Shown: one piece after another, positions 9,417 to 18,888 of the stretch
How positions within the stretch are numbered: position 1 is the first letter of the stretch
How the letters are laid out: each line of letters begins with the position of its first letter
NCBI RefSeq assembly: GCF_900445255.1
Contig: NZ_UAPU01000005.1
Location: 817,001-881,000, forward strand
Source: Anaerobiospirillum thomasii
GTDB lineage: Bacteria > Pseudomonadota > Gammaproteobacteria > Enterobacterales > Succinivibrionaceae
Direction of reading: 5' to 3'
DNA: 64,000 nt
The notes under the pieces: model-generated
What the model was told of the DNA's origin: nothing
Databases searched by the model: none
What the model saw: the letters and a program-made list of their open reading frames with translations, nothing else
Program-made: the position numbers and the translations under genes

Positions 9417-10775
9417 ATGGAAAACTTAGATATTGCAAAGTTTGGCGGCACTTCAGTTGCAAATTATGAGGCTATGAATTCTTCTGCAGCTGTTGTAACC
9501 TCAAACCCAAATACACGTCTTGTTGTGGTCTCTGCCTGTGCAGGTGTGACAAATATTTTAGTAGAGCTGGCATCAGGTGCCTTAGATAAAGATAAGCGTG
9601 ATGAGAAATTAGCCAAATTAAGAGAGATTCACACTGAAATTACAGCTCACTTTGATAATGACGTAAAAGACAGATGCAATAGCTATATTGAAGATCACTT
9701 AAAAGAGATTTGCAATCTTGCTGTTGAGGCCACAATGGGCCGTTCAGATGCACTGACTGACAGAATAGTATCCCACGGCGAGCTTTTATCTTCATATCTT
9801 ATCTGTGAAGTCTTCAATAAAAGAGGTCACAAGGCTAAATGGTTTGACATACGCACCATTATGCGCACCGACTCAGCCTTTGGTTGCTCACAGCCTTTAG
9901 TTGAGGTTTTAGGACATCTGAGCCGTCAGCATTTACTGCCTCTTTTAAACAATGATGAAATTGTTGTAACACAGGGCTTTATAGGATCAAACTCTGAAGG
10001 ACAGACCACAACCCTAGGCCGAGGCGGATCAGACTATTCTGCTGCCCTTTTAGGCGAGGCTGCAGGTGCTGCCACAATTTCTATCTGGACTGATGTGCCA
10101 GGTGTATATACAACAGATCCGCGTCTGGTACCACATGCCAAGCCAATTGCCGAGCTTACCTATCTTGAGGCAGCAGAAATGGCCACCTTTGGTGCCAAGA
10201 TTCTCCACCCTTCAACCCTCGTGCCTGCTGTGCGCCGCGGTATACCTGTCTATGTAGGCTCAAGCAAGGAGCCAGAGAAAGGTGGTACCTGGGTACGTCC
10301 ACAGACAGAGTCAAAGCCACCGTTTAGAGCTGTGGCTTTGCGCAAAAATCAGACTCTTATCGTACTTGCAAGCCCTAAAATGGTAGGTGCATCAGGTTTT
10401 CTTGCCAAAGTCTTTGGTATATTTGCCAAATACAAGCAGTCAATTGATCTTGTCTCCACCTCTGAAGTTTCCATTGCTGTAACTTTAGATGCAGGTTCTC
10501 AGACCTCAGGTATCAGTTCCATCTCCGATGAGATGATTGCAGAGCTCAGAGAATTCTGCCATGTGCAAATTGAAAGCGGTCTGTCACTTGTTGCCATTAT
10601 CGGCAATGAAATGTCAAAAACTGCAGGAACTGCCACCAAGGCCTTTGATGCAATTGAAAAATTTGCCGTGCGCATGATCTGCTATGGCGCCTCATCACAC
10701 AATCTGTGCTTCTTAGTAGATGAGAACAATGCCAATGATGCTCTTATAGAACTGCACAGATTCCTGCTTGAATAG
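9417..10775 (+). CDS. lysC: Lysine-sensitive aspartate kinase (aspartokinase III type)
   Basis: LysC phosphorylates aspartate, the first step to lysine, threonine, methionine and diaminopimelate. The 452-residue single-domain kinase begins with AKFGGTSVANYEAM (the KFGGTSV nucleotide motif) and has TQGFIGSNSEGQTTTLGRGGSDYSAAL for substrate binding and WTDVPGVYTTDPR further on. The C-terminal third holds two ACT domains, with the segment containing VSTSEVSIAVTLD. Length and layout match E. coli LysC (449), which is inhibited by lysine; the allosteric property is inferred from family. No homoserine dehydrogenase is fused. Confidence 0.95.
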   Translation: MENLDIAKFGGTSVANYEAMNSSAAVVTSNPNTRLVVVSACAGVTNILVELASGALDKDKRDEKLAKLREIHTEITAHFDNDVKDRCNSYIEDHLKEICNLAVEATMGRSDALTDRIVSHGELLSSYLICEVFNKRGHKAKWFDIRTIMRTDSAFGCSQPLVEVLGHLSRQHLLPLLNNDEIVVTQGFIGSNSEGQTTTLGRGGSDYSAALLGEAAGAATISIWTDVPGVYTTDPRLVPHAKPIAELTYLEAAEMATFGAKILHPSTLVPAVRRGIPVYVGSSKEPEKGGTWVRPQTESKPPFRAVALRKNQTLIVLASPKMVGASGFLAKVFGIFAKYKQSIDLVSTSEVSIAVTLDAGSQTSGISSISDEMIAELREFCHVQIESGLSLVAIIGNEMSKTAGTATKAFDAIEKFAVRMICYGASSHNLCFLVDENNANDALIELHRFLLE

Positions 10776-10786
10776 TTACCTCCCAT

Positions 10787-10817
10787 GATGCCTGACTGTG
10801 CCATGTAGTCAGGCATC
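10787..10817 (+). terminator. Hairpin after lysC
   Basis: GATGCCTGACT (10787-10797) and AGTCAGGCATC (10807-10817) form a perfect 11-base stem with a 9-base loop, 12 bases after the lysC stop. The bases after it are TATTCCCCCC rather than a U-run, so termination may be assisted or partial. Confidence 0.65.
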
Positions 10818-10869
10818 TATTCCCCCCTGCCAGCAGCAAAAAAAATTTTTTATTTTTTAAAAAAAACAT

Positions 10870-10896
10870 TAAAGTTTTGTCTTTAATATCCGATAA
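10870..10896 (+). promoter_or_regulatory. FliA (sigma-28) flagellar promoter of fliD
   Basis: TAAAGTTT at 10870-10877, an 11-base spacer and TCCGATAA at 10889-10896 differ at one base from the sigma-28 consensus TAAAGTTT-N11-GCCGATAA. It lies 87 bases upstream of the fliD start. This marks fliD as a late (class 3) flagellar gene in this organism. Confidence 0.88.
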
Positions 10897-10983
10897 TATA
10901 AGATATAAATATCAGTGTTTAATTTATCTTTAATTTTGGCATTTATCTTGCAAAGATACCAAAAAAAAGAATAGGAGTTTAAA

Positions 10984-12396
10984 ATGGCCTCAATTACCTC
11001 AGCTGGTGTTGCCTCAGGCATTGATTTTGAGTCGATTATTGCTGCCAGTGTTAAAGCAAAGCAGACTCAGCTTAACAGATCACTTATCATCCGCAAGGAA
11101 GAGAACAATATTGAAATTTCAGGTGTTGGCAAATTAAAGTCAGCCCTTGAGACTTTCCAGAAGTCAATGAAGTCCTTCACTGAGGGCAGTGCTTTTAACG
11201 AGCGTAAAATCACTACCAATCAGCCTGAAAAGGATCCATTCTTCACTGTAAAGGGCAATAAAGATGCTACCAATATGTATCACGATATTGCCGTAAAGCA
11301 GCTGGCTTCTTCAGAAAAATTAAAGACCACTATTGCCGATGCTGACAAAAAGTATGGAGCCGGTAAGATTACTATTGATACCGGTATTAAAGGTGCAGAC
11401 GGCAAGAATAAAATTCTTGAGATTAACGTAGATAAAGACGATACCATTGACAGCATCCGTCGCAAGATCAATGACAACAATATTGGTGTTACCGCCAATA
11501 TCGTAAAGACCAAGAATGGAGTCGAGCTGAGCATTGACTCTGGCGTAACCGGTGCTGGAAAATCCAAGATGGAGATTACAACTTCCGGTGATGCTAGCCT
11601 TGATGTATTCAAGTCTGCAAGCATGAAAAGAGAAGATGGTAAAGATGCCATTATCGTTGTAGACGGTCATGAGATTGCCAATGACTCCAACGTCTTTGAT
11701 ACTCAGGTATCTGGTATTACCATTACTGCCACCAAGGTATCAGAGAAGGATGATAAGGGTAACTTTAAGACCAACTCTGTTGAGCTGACCGAGGATGCCG
11801 AGGCTGTAACCAAGAAGATGCAGGAGTTTATAGATGCCTATAATGCTCTGCACAAGACCATGGATGAACTTTACAAGCGCAATACCTATGAGGACGGCAA
11901 GAACAACTACGACGGTGGTGAGCTTGCTGGTGACTCAATGGTCAAGAGCATGCAGTATGCCATGTCAAACATGATTACCACCTATGGCTCAGATGCTGCA
12001 GCTGCAGGTAAAGATGCTCTATCAATTTTCAACATGGGTATCAAGTTTGAAAAGGATGGTACCTTATCACTTGATTCAACCAAGTTCAAAGAGTCACTTA
12101 AGGACAACTACAATCAGGTAGTTAATGCCTTCTCAGGTGAGAAGAGCCTTATCAACAAGTTTGAGACTCTGGTAAAAGACTACACCAAGTCAGGTGGTAT
12201 TTTAGCCGAGCGTGAGGACAGACTGCAGACTGAGAACAAGGATATCGGCAAGAAAGAGGCAAGCAATGCTGAGCTTCTGGCCAAGTATGAAGAGGGTCTG
12301 CGTCAGAAGTACGCAAGCCTTGACAACCTGATTGCAGGTTACAACTCTTCTATGTCCTATATCTCACAGATTATGGCTCAGAGTTCACCTAAATAA
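10984..12396 (+). CDS. fliD: Flagellar hook-associated protein 2 (filament cap)
   Basis: FliD caps the growing flagellar filament and helps flagellin fold at its tip. The 470-residue protein starts with ITSAGVASGIDFESII, typical of FliD (SxGxGSGLDxxxIv), with N-terminal coiled-coil segments to residue about 60 and a variable lysine- and aspartate-rich middle. The C-terminal coiled coil runs from about 390 to 450 and ends with the family-like YNSSMSYISQIMAQSS. It is preceded by AGGAG and by the sigma-28 promoter at 10870. No fliS or fliC is adjacent, so it stands apart from the main flagellar clusters. It is probably exported unfolded through the flagellar secretion channel. Confidence 0.93.
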   Translation: MASITSAGVASGIDFESIIAASVKAKQTQLNRSLIIRKEENNIEISGVGKLKSALETFQKSMKSFTEGSAFNERKITTNQPEKDPFFTVKGNKDATNMYHDIAVKQLASSEKLKTTIADADKKYGAGKITIDTGIKGADGKNKILEINVDKDDTIDSIRRKINDNNIGVTANIVKTKNGVELSIDSGVTGAGKSKMEITTSGDASLDVFKSASMKREDGKDAIIVVDGHEIANDSNVFDTQVSGITITATKVSEKDDKGNFKTNSVELTEDAEAVTKKMQEFIDAYNALHKTMDELYKRNTYEDGKNNYDGGELAGDSMVKSMQYAMSNMITTYGSDAAAAGKDALSIFNMGIKFEKDGTLSLDSTKFKESLKDNYNQVVNAFSGEKSLINKFETLVKDYTKSGGILAEREDRLQTENKDIGKKEASNAELLAKYEEGLRQKYASLDNLIAGYNSSMSYISQIMAQSSPK

Positions 12397-12430
12397 TATT
12401 AATTTTACTCTTAATTAAACACTTTTATCA

Positions 12431-12456
12431 AAGCACCTGGAAACAGGTGCTTTTCA
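12431..12456 (+). terminator. Rho-independent terminator after fliD
   Basis: AAGCACCTG, a GAAA tetraloop and CAGGTGCTT followed by TTT: a compact intrinsic terminator 35 bases after fliD. Confidence 0.9.
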
Positions 12457-12529
12457 CTTTTATTTAAAACAATTCACACAGGTATTTCTTTTTTTGCTAT
12501 GCTAGAGTTATCTGATAAAGGAGAACTCT

Positions 12530-13507
12530 ATGGAACTATTAAAAGGTCACGCTCTAGTCGGTGACATCGGCGGCACCAATGCCCGTCTTGCTCTGTGCAA
12601 TCTTGAAGATGGCACCATCTCAACACCTATTATCTATTCCTCAACTGATAATGAATCACTTGAGGAGGTTATTTTAAAATTCAAACAGGATTCAGGCGGA
12701 GACTTTAAAGTGGCATGTATTGCCATAGCCTGCCCAATTACTGGTGACTATGTCAAAATGACTAATAATCCATGGGAGTTTTCACAGTCACAGTTAAAGA
12801 CTTCATTAAACCTAGACAAGCTTATTGTCATCAATGACTTTACAGCCATGTCTATGTCTGTACCTGTACTTGATAAGAGCAATCTGGTTAAAATCGGCGG
12901 CGGTGAGGCAGATCCTAAGGCCCCTATTGCCGTCTATGGTGCAGGCACTGGTCTTGGTGTGGCCCATCTTATCCATCATGGTACTGAGTGGATCCCTCTT
13001 TCAGGTGAAGGTGGTCATGTGGATTTAGCCCCTTCCTCTATGTACGAGGATATGATTCTTGTGGCTCTGCGTGCCCGTATCGGCCACGTCTCTGCAGAGC
13101 GTGTACTCTCAGGCATGGGTCTGTTAAATCTCTATGAGGCTATTGCCATGTCAAAAGAGAGACTTAATGAGAAGCTTACCCCACCTGATATAACAGCAAG
13201 AGCTCTGTCCAACAATCCAGATCCAGACTGTGTCGAGGCCTTAGATACCTTCTGCAAGCTTATGGGTCGTTTTGGTGGCAACCTGGCTTTAACCACAGGT
13301 ACTTTTGGTGGCGTCTATATTGCAGGCGGTATTGTACCTCGCTTTATTGATTATTTTAAAAACTCTCAGTTCCGTCAGGCCTTTGAAGACAAGGGCAGAT
13401 TCAAAGAGTATCTAAAGAAGATCCCTGTTTATGTAATTACAGATACCAAGGCAGGATTGTTAGGTGCGGGCGCTATGCTGCGTCAGTCTTTAGGCTACGT
13501 ACTCTAG
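12530..13507 (+). CDS. glk: Glucokinase
   Basis: Glk phosphorylates glucose with ATP to glucose 6-phosphate. The 325-residue protein is of the proteobacterial Glk type, with the phosphate motif [13 protein letters not shown] at residues 11-23, [12 protein letters not shown] near residue 102, GTGLGVAHL, and the HVDLAP active-site region, plus [13 protein letters not shown] near the end. The length is close to E. coli Glk (321). A strong AAGGAG ribosome site precedes the ATG. It is a single gene between two terminators and convergent with rpoD. Confidence 0.95.
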   Translation: MELLKGHALVGDIGGTNARLALCNLEDGTISTPIIYSSTDNESLEEVILKFKQDSGGDFKVACIAIACPITGDYVKMTNNPWEFSQSQLKTSLNLDKLIVINDFTAMSMSVPVLDKSNLVKIGGGEADPKAPIAVYGAGTGLGVAHLIHHGTEWIPLSGEGGHVDLAPSSMYEDMILVALRARIGHVSAERVLSGMGLLNLYEAIAMSKERLNEKLTPPDITARALSNNPDPDCVEALDTFCKLMGRFGGNLALTTGTFGGVYIAGGIVPRFIDYFKNSQFRQAFEDKGRFKEYLKKIPVYVITDTKAGLLGAGAMLRQSLGYVL

Positions 13508-13530
13508 GAATACCTACTCAACAGAATGCA

Positions 13531-13560
13531 AAAAGGCCCAGAAATCCGGGCCTTTTGTTT
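13531..13560. terminator. Bidirectional terminator between glk and rpoD
   Basis: AAAAGGCCC (13531-13539) pairs with GGGCCTTTT (13548-13556) and has A and T runs on both sides. It lies between the convergent ends of glk and rpoD and can serve both. Confidence 0.9.
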
Positions 13561-13569
13561 TACTGTCTT

Positions 13570-15528
13570 TTAATCCAGGAAGCCACGCAGGCCTGCTGAT
13601 CTGCAAGGATGGCGCAGTTTACGTAAAGCCTTGGCCTCAATCTGACGGATACGCTCACGGGTTACACCAAACTGACGACCTACCTCCTCAAGAGTATGAT
13701 CAGATGGCATACCTATACCAAAACGCATACGCAGTACCTGTGCCTCACGTGGCGGCATATCATTGAGCACTGTGTTAATGGCATTTTTCAGGCTCTCAGA
13801 GGTGGCAGCCTCGGCTGGGACTATAATTGAACTGTCCTCAATAAAATCTCCAAGATGTGAATCATCATCGTCACCTACAGGAGTCTCAAGTGAGATTGGC
13901 TCCTTGGCAATCTTCATAACCTTGCGGATCTTATCCTCAGGCAGCCCCATCTTGACAGAGAGCTCCTCTGGTGTTGGCTCACGTCCCTTCTCCTGTAGCA
14001 TATTGCGTGAAATACGATTGAGCTTGTTGATAGTCTCAATCATATGTACAGGAATACGTATAGTGCGGGCCTGATCGGCAATAGATCTGGTAATGGCCTG
14101 TCTGATCCACCAGGTGGCATAGGTTGAGAACTTATAGCCACGTCTGTACTCAAACTTATCCACAGCCTTCATAAGACCAATATTGCCTTCTTGAATCAGA
14201 TCTAAAAACTGCAGACCGCGGTTGGTGTATTTCTTGGCAATGGAGATAACCAGACGCAGATTGGCCTCAACCATCTCCTTTTTAGCCTTTTTAGCCATGG
14301 CATCACCCATCATGACACGACGGGAGATATCACGCAGACGGGATATGGTAATACCTGACTCAGCCTCAACTGACATTAAGGCATTGACACAATCCTCAAC
14401 TTCACGGCGATAGTCTTTGAGCTTGTTGGCATAAGCCTTTTTGGACTTGAGGGCCTTTTCAAACCAGGCAATATCAGCCTCCATGCCAGAGTCTGTGTAT
14501 AAAGCCTTAAGATCTTCGATCTTCATACCGCATCGGTTGACGCAGATCTCACGTATACGTCTGTCCTGACGCTTGATTCTATCCATCATATCGTGCATGC
14601 GTGAGAGTAGTGATTCAAGCTGCTGAGGCACAAGCCTGAATGTTGAGAAAATCTCAGAGAGCTTGGCAAGCTCCTCCTGATATTTGCGCTCAGCTACTGC
14701 ACCCTTTTTGGCACGTGCAGCCATAACCTTGTCAAACTGAACTCTAAGCTCGGTGAATTTGGCCTGGGCAATTTCCGGATCAGGACCGTTGTCAGATGGA
14801 GTGGAGCTGCCATCAACGCTATCATCAGCTACATCATCGTCATCCTCATCATCTAAATCGGCATTCTTGCCTCTACCCTCTTTTCCAGAGTCTTTTGAGA
14901 GCTTTAAATCGTCATCATCGTCAGCGTCAATATCAATATTGTCAATATCCTCAATATTGTCGCTATCATCTATAAGGGACTCATCTAAAGTATCATCAGA
15001 GAGGCTATTCTCAGCAAAGCCTACAACAATGTCAGCAAGTCTTATTTCAGCGTCTTCAAGGCATGAGGCATCATAGAGCCTAAAGAGCTCCTCCATAGCC
15101 TGTGGATATTCAACCACGCACATCTGTACATCATTGGTACCACGCTCGATGCGTTTTGAGATCTCAATTTCATCCTTGCGGGTTAAAAGCGAGACATTGC
15201 CCATCTCGCGCATATACATACGCACAGGATCGGTGGTTCTTCCAATCTCAACTGAGCTGTCAAGCTGATTAGCTACAGTCTCCACATCATCCTCAACTGA
15301 GGTTGAGGTATCATTTAAAAGAATGTCATCAGGATCAGGCGGTGTTTCACAGACATTGATACCCATATCGATAAATGTCTGAATAAAGACTGAGAGCTGA
15401 TCTCCACTTATAATGTCAGGTGGAATTAAATCATTGATTTCCTCAATGGTAAGGTAACCCTGCTCTTTACCTCTGGCTATTAACTGCTTAAATTCTGTAC
15501 TTGCTGAGTTATTGTCCATACTTTCCAT
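13570..15528 (-). CDS. rpoD: RNA polymerase primary sigma factor (sigma-70)
   Basis: RpoD directs RNA polymerase to housekeeping promoters. The 652-residue protein has region 1.1 at the N-terminus ([15 protein letters not shown]), [11 protein letters not shown] for region 1.2, and a long acidic non-conserved region rich in Asp at about residues 190-250. Region 2 contains [28 protein letters not shown]-type sequence with the [10 protein letters not shown] promoter-opening segment, and region 4 ends with [20 protein letters not shown]. The first ATG has a poor ribosome site and a second ATG lies three codons on. Unlike E. coli, no rpsU or dnaG lies directly upstream; yebC does. Confidence 0.98.
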   Translation of the reverse strand: MESMDNNSASTEFKQLIARGKEQGYLTIEEINDLIPPDIISGDQLSVFIQTFIDMGINVCETPPDPDDILLNDTSTSVEDDVETVANQLDSSVEIGRTTDPVRMYMREMGNVSLLTRKDEIEISKRIERGTNDVQMCVVEYPQAMEELFRLYDASCLEDAEIRLADIVVGFAENSLSDDTLDESLIDDSDNIEDIDNIDIDADDDDDLKLSKDSGKEGRGKNADLDDEDDDDVADDSVDGSSTPSDNGPDPEIAQAKFTELRVQFDKVMAARAKKGAVAERKYQEELAKLSEIFSTFRLVPQQLESLLSRMHDMMDRIKRQDRRIREICVNRCGMKIEDLKALYTDSGMEADIAWFEKALKSKKAYANKLKDYRREVEDCVNALMSVEAESGITISRLRDISRRVMMGDAMAKKAKKEMVEANLRLVISIAKKYTNRGLQFLDLIQEGNIGLMKAVDKFEYRRGYKFSTYATWWIRQAITRSIADQARTIRIPVHMIETINKLNRISRNMLQEKGREPTPEELSVKMGLPEDKIRKVMKIAKEPISLETPVGDDDDSHLGDFIEDSSIIVPAEAATSESLKNAINTVLNDMPPREAQVLRMRFGIGMPSDHTLEEVGRQFGVTRERIRQIEAKALRKLRHPCRSAGLRGFLD

Positions 15529-15871
15529 CTACTTAAATTAAAGCTAAAGCTCATAAATGTTTGAGCTAATGAAAAGCCCACGCAGGTGAGCTTGCAAGCC
15601 AAAGCTACAGACTTAATTTATCGTATGGCATAATGCATATGCTGCTAAACTTACACAAAAACGTGTTTTAAAACCGAGCCATTACAATAAAGTATTTGCC
15701 TATAGGCAAAAAGCGCAAGAGATTTCTCTGTTGCGCGGCTTTTAATTTATAGTTTACAAAGTGCTAAAAAGCAAATTCTTAGAGTATATTTTTCTTAAAA
15801 TTGCCATATATGATAGAAATCAGTGCAAAGCAGTAAATTCTCCGCCCTGCACCTTTTCCCATACTGCTGCC
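15529..15871. other. Intergenic region upstream of rpoD with a hairpin
   Basis: About 340 bases hold the rpoD promoter region and no gene that could be supported. A near-perfect hairpin at 15709-15742 (GCGCAAGAGA, TT, then TCTC and TTGCGC, flanked by A and T runs) probably ends the yebC transcript on the minus strand. Confidence 0.5.
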
Positions 15872-16630
15872 TTAATCTAACTGAACGTCATCAGGAATGA
15901 TGGCATTGTGGTAAACCTCCTGCACATCATCATAATCCTCAAGCAGATCGATCATCTTTAAGAACTTGACAGCAGTTTCAGCATCCAAAGCTGTCTCTGT
16001 TGATGCTGTCATGGTTACCTGAGCATTGCTAGGCTTGATATCCTTGGCGGCAAAAGCATCAACCACATTGGCAAAAGCCTCAGGAGTGGTGTAGACATCA
16101 ATTGAACCGTCATCATTGCTTACAACATCATCAGCACCTGCATCAAGGGCAATATCCATGGCGGTATCTTCATCTACACAGACCTTGCCGTTTTCATCAG
16201 GAATGAAGTTTATAACACCGCGCTTGGTGAAAAGATAGTTTACAGAGCCTGTGGTGCCAAGATTGCCGCCAAACTTGGTAAAGCCGTGGCGTACATCTGA
16301 GGCTGTACGGTTTCTGTTGTCTGTCATGCACTCAACCATAACAGCCACACCGCCTACACCATAGCCCTCATAGACAATGGTCTCAAGATCGGCACCTTCA
16401 CCACCGCCTACACCTCTTTCAATGGCTCTTTTGATGGTGTCACGGGTCATGTTCTGTGACAGAGCTGAAATAACAGCTGAGCGCAGTCTTGGATTTGAAC
16501 CCTCATCACCACCGCCTAAACGGGCGGCTGTAGTGATTTCACGAATAAGTTTGGTAAAAATTTTGCCTTTCTTGGCATCTTGAGCGGCCTTTCTGAATTT
16601 AATGTTGGCCCACTTGGAATGTCCAGCCAT
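15872..16630 (-). CDS. yebC: YebC/PmpR-family protein
   Basis: The 252-residue protein has the family's unmistakable start, [22 protein letters not shown], and the segment [12 protein letters not shown] in the middle, over the usual three-domain length (about 246). Family members were first described as transcriptional regulators; more recent work links them to relief of ribosome stalling, as for mitochondrial TACO1. The gene follows aspS by 61 bases on the minus strand and has GAGGAT before the ATG. The neighbourhood of fmdB-like gene, aspS and yebC is common in proteobacteria. Confidence 0.96.
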   Translation of the reverse strand: MAGHSKWANIKFRKAAQDAKKGKIFTKLIREITTAARLGGGDEGSNPRLRSAVISALSQNMTRDTIKRAIERGVGGGEGADLETIVYEGYGVGGVAVMVECMTDNRNRTASDVRHGFTKFGGNLGTTGSVNYLFTKRGVINFIPDENGKVCVDEDTAMDIALDAGADDVVSNDDGSIDVYTTPEAFANVVDAFAAKDIKPSNAQVTMTASTETALDAETAVKFLKMIDLLEDYDDVQEVYHNAIIPDDVQLD

Positions 16631-16651
16631 GTTATATCCTCATAAATGGTA

Positions 16652-16683
16652 CAAACCCCTGCCCTGCTTTACAGAGCAGGTGT
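16652..16683 (-). terminator. Hairpin between aspS and yebC
   Basis: CCTGCT (16663-16668) and AGCAGG (16675-16680) form a stem with a 6-base loop, with outer CCTG/CAGG pairs possible. It lies in the gap after the aspS stop reading from the yebC side, so it may be an intercistronic hairpin rather than a terminator. Confidence 0.4.
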
Positions 16684-16691
16684 TTTATCTA

Positions 16692-18461
16692 TTATTTTTC
16701 TATATCTGTTACAGTAATTGCAAGCTCGTTTAAAGCCTCATCAGATGCCAGATTTGGAGCCTGAGTCATCAGACAGGCGGCAGCTGTAGTCTTAGGGAAG
16801 GCAATTACATCACGTATATTGTCTGTGCCGGTTAAAAGCATGGTTACGCGATCAAGACCAAAGGCTAAACCAGCATGTGGCGGAGCACCGAATGATAAGG
16901 CATCAAGCAGGAAGCCAAATTTCTCCTGAGCCTCTTCATTTGAAATACCGAGCACTTTAAATACAGCCTGCTGCATCTTCTGATCGTAGATGCGTACAGA
17001 GCCGCCACCTGACTCATAACCGTTGATAACAAGATCATAGGCATCAGCATAAACAGCCATAGGATTTTCAATAAGCTGCTCTGGTGTGGCATTGGCAGGA
17101 GCTGTAAATGGATGATGCATGGCAGTAAGACCTGCCTCCTCTGTCATCTCAAACATTGGGAAATCAATTACCCATAGTGCCTTGTAGCCATCTGCTATAA
17201 GTCCTTTGTCTTTTGCAGTCTGTACGCGCAGTGCACCTATAGCGCTGTGAGTCTTTACTCTCTCACCGGCGCCGATAAAGACTATGTCGCCATCTTTGGC
17301 CATACAGCCATTGACCAGAGCCAAAAGCTCATCGGCAGTTAAATGCTTGGCTACAGATGACTGCAGACCCTCGGCTCCTTTGGCGAGCTCATTAACCTTA
17401 ATCCAGATAAGACCTGAGCCACCCATCTTCTTGACATAGTCTGTGTAATTGTCAATCTCACGGCGGGTCAATGAGGCACCACCTGGCAGGGCAAAACCCA
17501 CTACTCTGCCGTTTTTATCATTGGCAGGGCCAGAGAGCACCTTAAATTCTGTATTTCTTACAGCATCGCAGAGAATGTGCAGCTCATAGTCAATACGCAG
17601 ATCAGGCTTGTCAGAGCCAAAACGATCCATGGCCTCATCCCAGGTCATGACAGGCAGAGTGCCTAAATCGTAATTTGCAATTTCCTTGAACAGACCTACT
17701 ATCATATCCTCCATAACAGCGCGTACATCTAAAGCGCTCATAAAGGAGGTCTCAACATCAATCTGAGTGAACTCAGGCTGTCTGTCAGCTCTTAAATCCT
17801 CATCACGGAAGCATTTTACAATCTGATAGTATCTGTCATAGCCTGCAATCATTAAAAGCTGCTTGAACAGCTGTGGTGACTGTGGCAGAGCATAGAATTT
17901 GCCATGATGGATACGTGATGGCACCAGATAGTCACGGGCACCCTCTGGGGTGGCCTTGGTCAGCATTGGTGTTTCAATATCCAAAAAGCCATGGCTGTCT
18001 AAATAATTTCTTACATAACGGGTAATCTTAGCTCTGGTGGTTAGCATACGTACCATCTCAGGGCGGCGCAGATCTAAATAGCGATAACGCAGTCTCTGCT
18101 CTTCTGAATTGTCCTGATTGAAATCAAGAGGCAATACACCAGCCTTATTGAAAATCTCAAGATCTGAGGCATAAATTTCAATTGCACCTGTGGCCATCTT
18201 GGAATTTACCTGATCATCTGGTCTGGCTTTGACCACGCCTTTGACTTTAATGCAGAACTCATTGCGCAGTGTGGAGGCAAGAGCATGCAGATTAGCATTA
18301 TCAGGCTCGAAAACCACCTGCACAAGTCCAGTTCTGTCACGCAGATCGATAAAAATCAGATTACCAAGATCGCGGCGACGGTTGACCCAGCCGCACAGTG
18401 TCACCTCACTTGAGGCGTGATTGAGATTTACATCTGAACAGTAATGTGTACGCATTGACAT
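16692..18461 (-). CDS. aspS: Aspartyl-tRNA synthetase
   Basis: AspRS charges tRNA-Asp. From the ATG at 18461 the protein has 589 residues, the length of E. coli AspS (590), and begins [13 protein letters not shown]. An upstream start at 18572 would add 37 unrelated residues and run inside the zinc-ribbon gene, and AGAGG stands 9 bases before 18461. It has the OB-fold anticodon domain ([14 protein letters not shown]), class II motifs with [10 protein letters not shown] and [18 protein letters not shown], a bacterial GAD insertion, and the motif 3 region [15 protein letters not shown]. The gene follows the FmdB-type gene by 13 bases. Confidence 0.96.
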   Translation of the reverse strand: MSMRTHYCSDVNLNHASSEVTLCGWVNRRRDLGNLIFIDLRDRTGLVQVVFEPDNANLHALASTLRNEFCIKVKGVVKARPDDQVNSKMATGAIEIYASDLEIFNKAGVLPLDFNQDNSEEQRLRYRYLDLRRPEMVRMLTTRAKITRYVRNYLDSHGFLDIETPMLTKATPEGARDYLVPSRIHHGKFYALPQSPQLFKQLLMIAGYDRYYQIVKCFRDEDLRADRQPEFTQIDVETSFMSALDVRAVMEDMIVGLFKEIANYDLGTLPVMTWDEAMDRFGSDKPDLRIDYELHILCDAVRNTEFKVLSGPANDKNGRVVGFALPGGASLTRREIDNYTDYVKKMGGSGLIWIKVNELAKGAEGLQSSVAKHLTADELLALVNGCMAKDGDIVFIGAGERVKTHSAIGALRVQTAKDKGLIADGYKALWVIDFPMFEMTEEAGLTAMHHPFTAPANATPEQLIENPMAVYADAYDLVINGYESGGGSVRIYDQKMQQAVFKVLGISNEEAQEKFGFLLDALSFGAPPHAGLAFGLDRVTMLLTGTDNIRDVIAFPKTTAAACLMTQAPNLASDEALNELAITVTDIEK

Positions 18462-18474
18462 ATAAAAGTGCCTC

Positions 18475-18732
18475 TTATTGTTTATGAGGGCAGGCATTGC
18501 AGGCGCATGAAGTAGCAGCACCGCTCTCTGCACTAGATTGAGCTTTAGCCTTGTTTGATGCAGTGGTACCACACCAGCCGCCTCCCTTTAGATCAAAGGA
18601 GGTTCTTGAAATCATTTTAATCAGAGAATCGCTATTGCAGTTGTCGCAGTGCACAAGAGGCTTTTCCTTAATCCCCTGCATTACAGTCAGCATCTGACCG
18701 CAACTTTTGCACCTGTACTCGTAAAAAGGCAT
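18475..18732 (-). CDS. FmdB-family zinc-ribbon protein
   Basis: A small protein of 85 residues that starts [12 protein letters not shown] and has a second pair, CDNCNS, near residue 29, forming the four-cysteine ribbon of the FmdB regulatory family (PF09723). The family is often found next to aspS, as here. The C-terminal third is rich in Ala, Ser and Cys and looks flexible. A function as a regulator is suggested by the first-described member only. It lies 13 bases ahead of aspS and is surely co-transcribed with it. Confidence 0.88.
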   Translation of the reverse strand: MPFYEYRCKSCGQMLTVMQGIKEKPLVHCDNCNSDSLIKMISRTSFDLKGGGWCGTTASNKAKAQSSAESGAATSCACNACPHKQ

Positions 18733-18833
18733 ATAAAAACTCAGTCCATGATAAGTTAATAAACGCTGTATTATATATTTTTTTATTATTTTTTGCTAAG
18801 AGATTTAACAAAAAGCTTTGTTTTATCAATAAA

Positions 18834-18870
18834 AAAAGGTAGCCTGTTTTTGTACAAACTGCTACCTTTT
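18834..18870 (-). terminator. Terminator hairpin after the first creD-like gene
   Basis: AAAAGGTAG (18834-18842) pairs with CTACCTTTT (18862-18870), with inner pairing of AGTTTG and CTGTTT-like bases. It follows the stop of the creD-like gene at 18889 on the minus strand and separates it from the fmdB-aspS-yebC unit. Confidence 0.75.
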
Positions 18871-18888
18871 ACTCTTTTAGCCTGTCAT

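Noticed and set aside
9185-9469. A 94-codon open frame before lysC
   Set aside because: It starts with TTG, overlaps lysC in another frame, has a composition unlike a protein and no ribosome site.
16692-18572. A 626-residue form of aspartyl-tRNA synthetase
   Set aside because: The first 37 codons lie inside the zinc-ribbon gene in another frame and have no counterpart in known AspS; the ATG at 18461 has a ribosome site.
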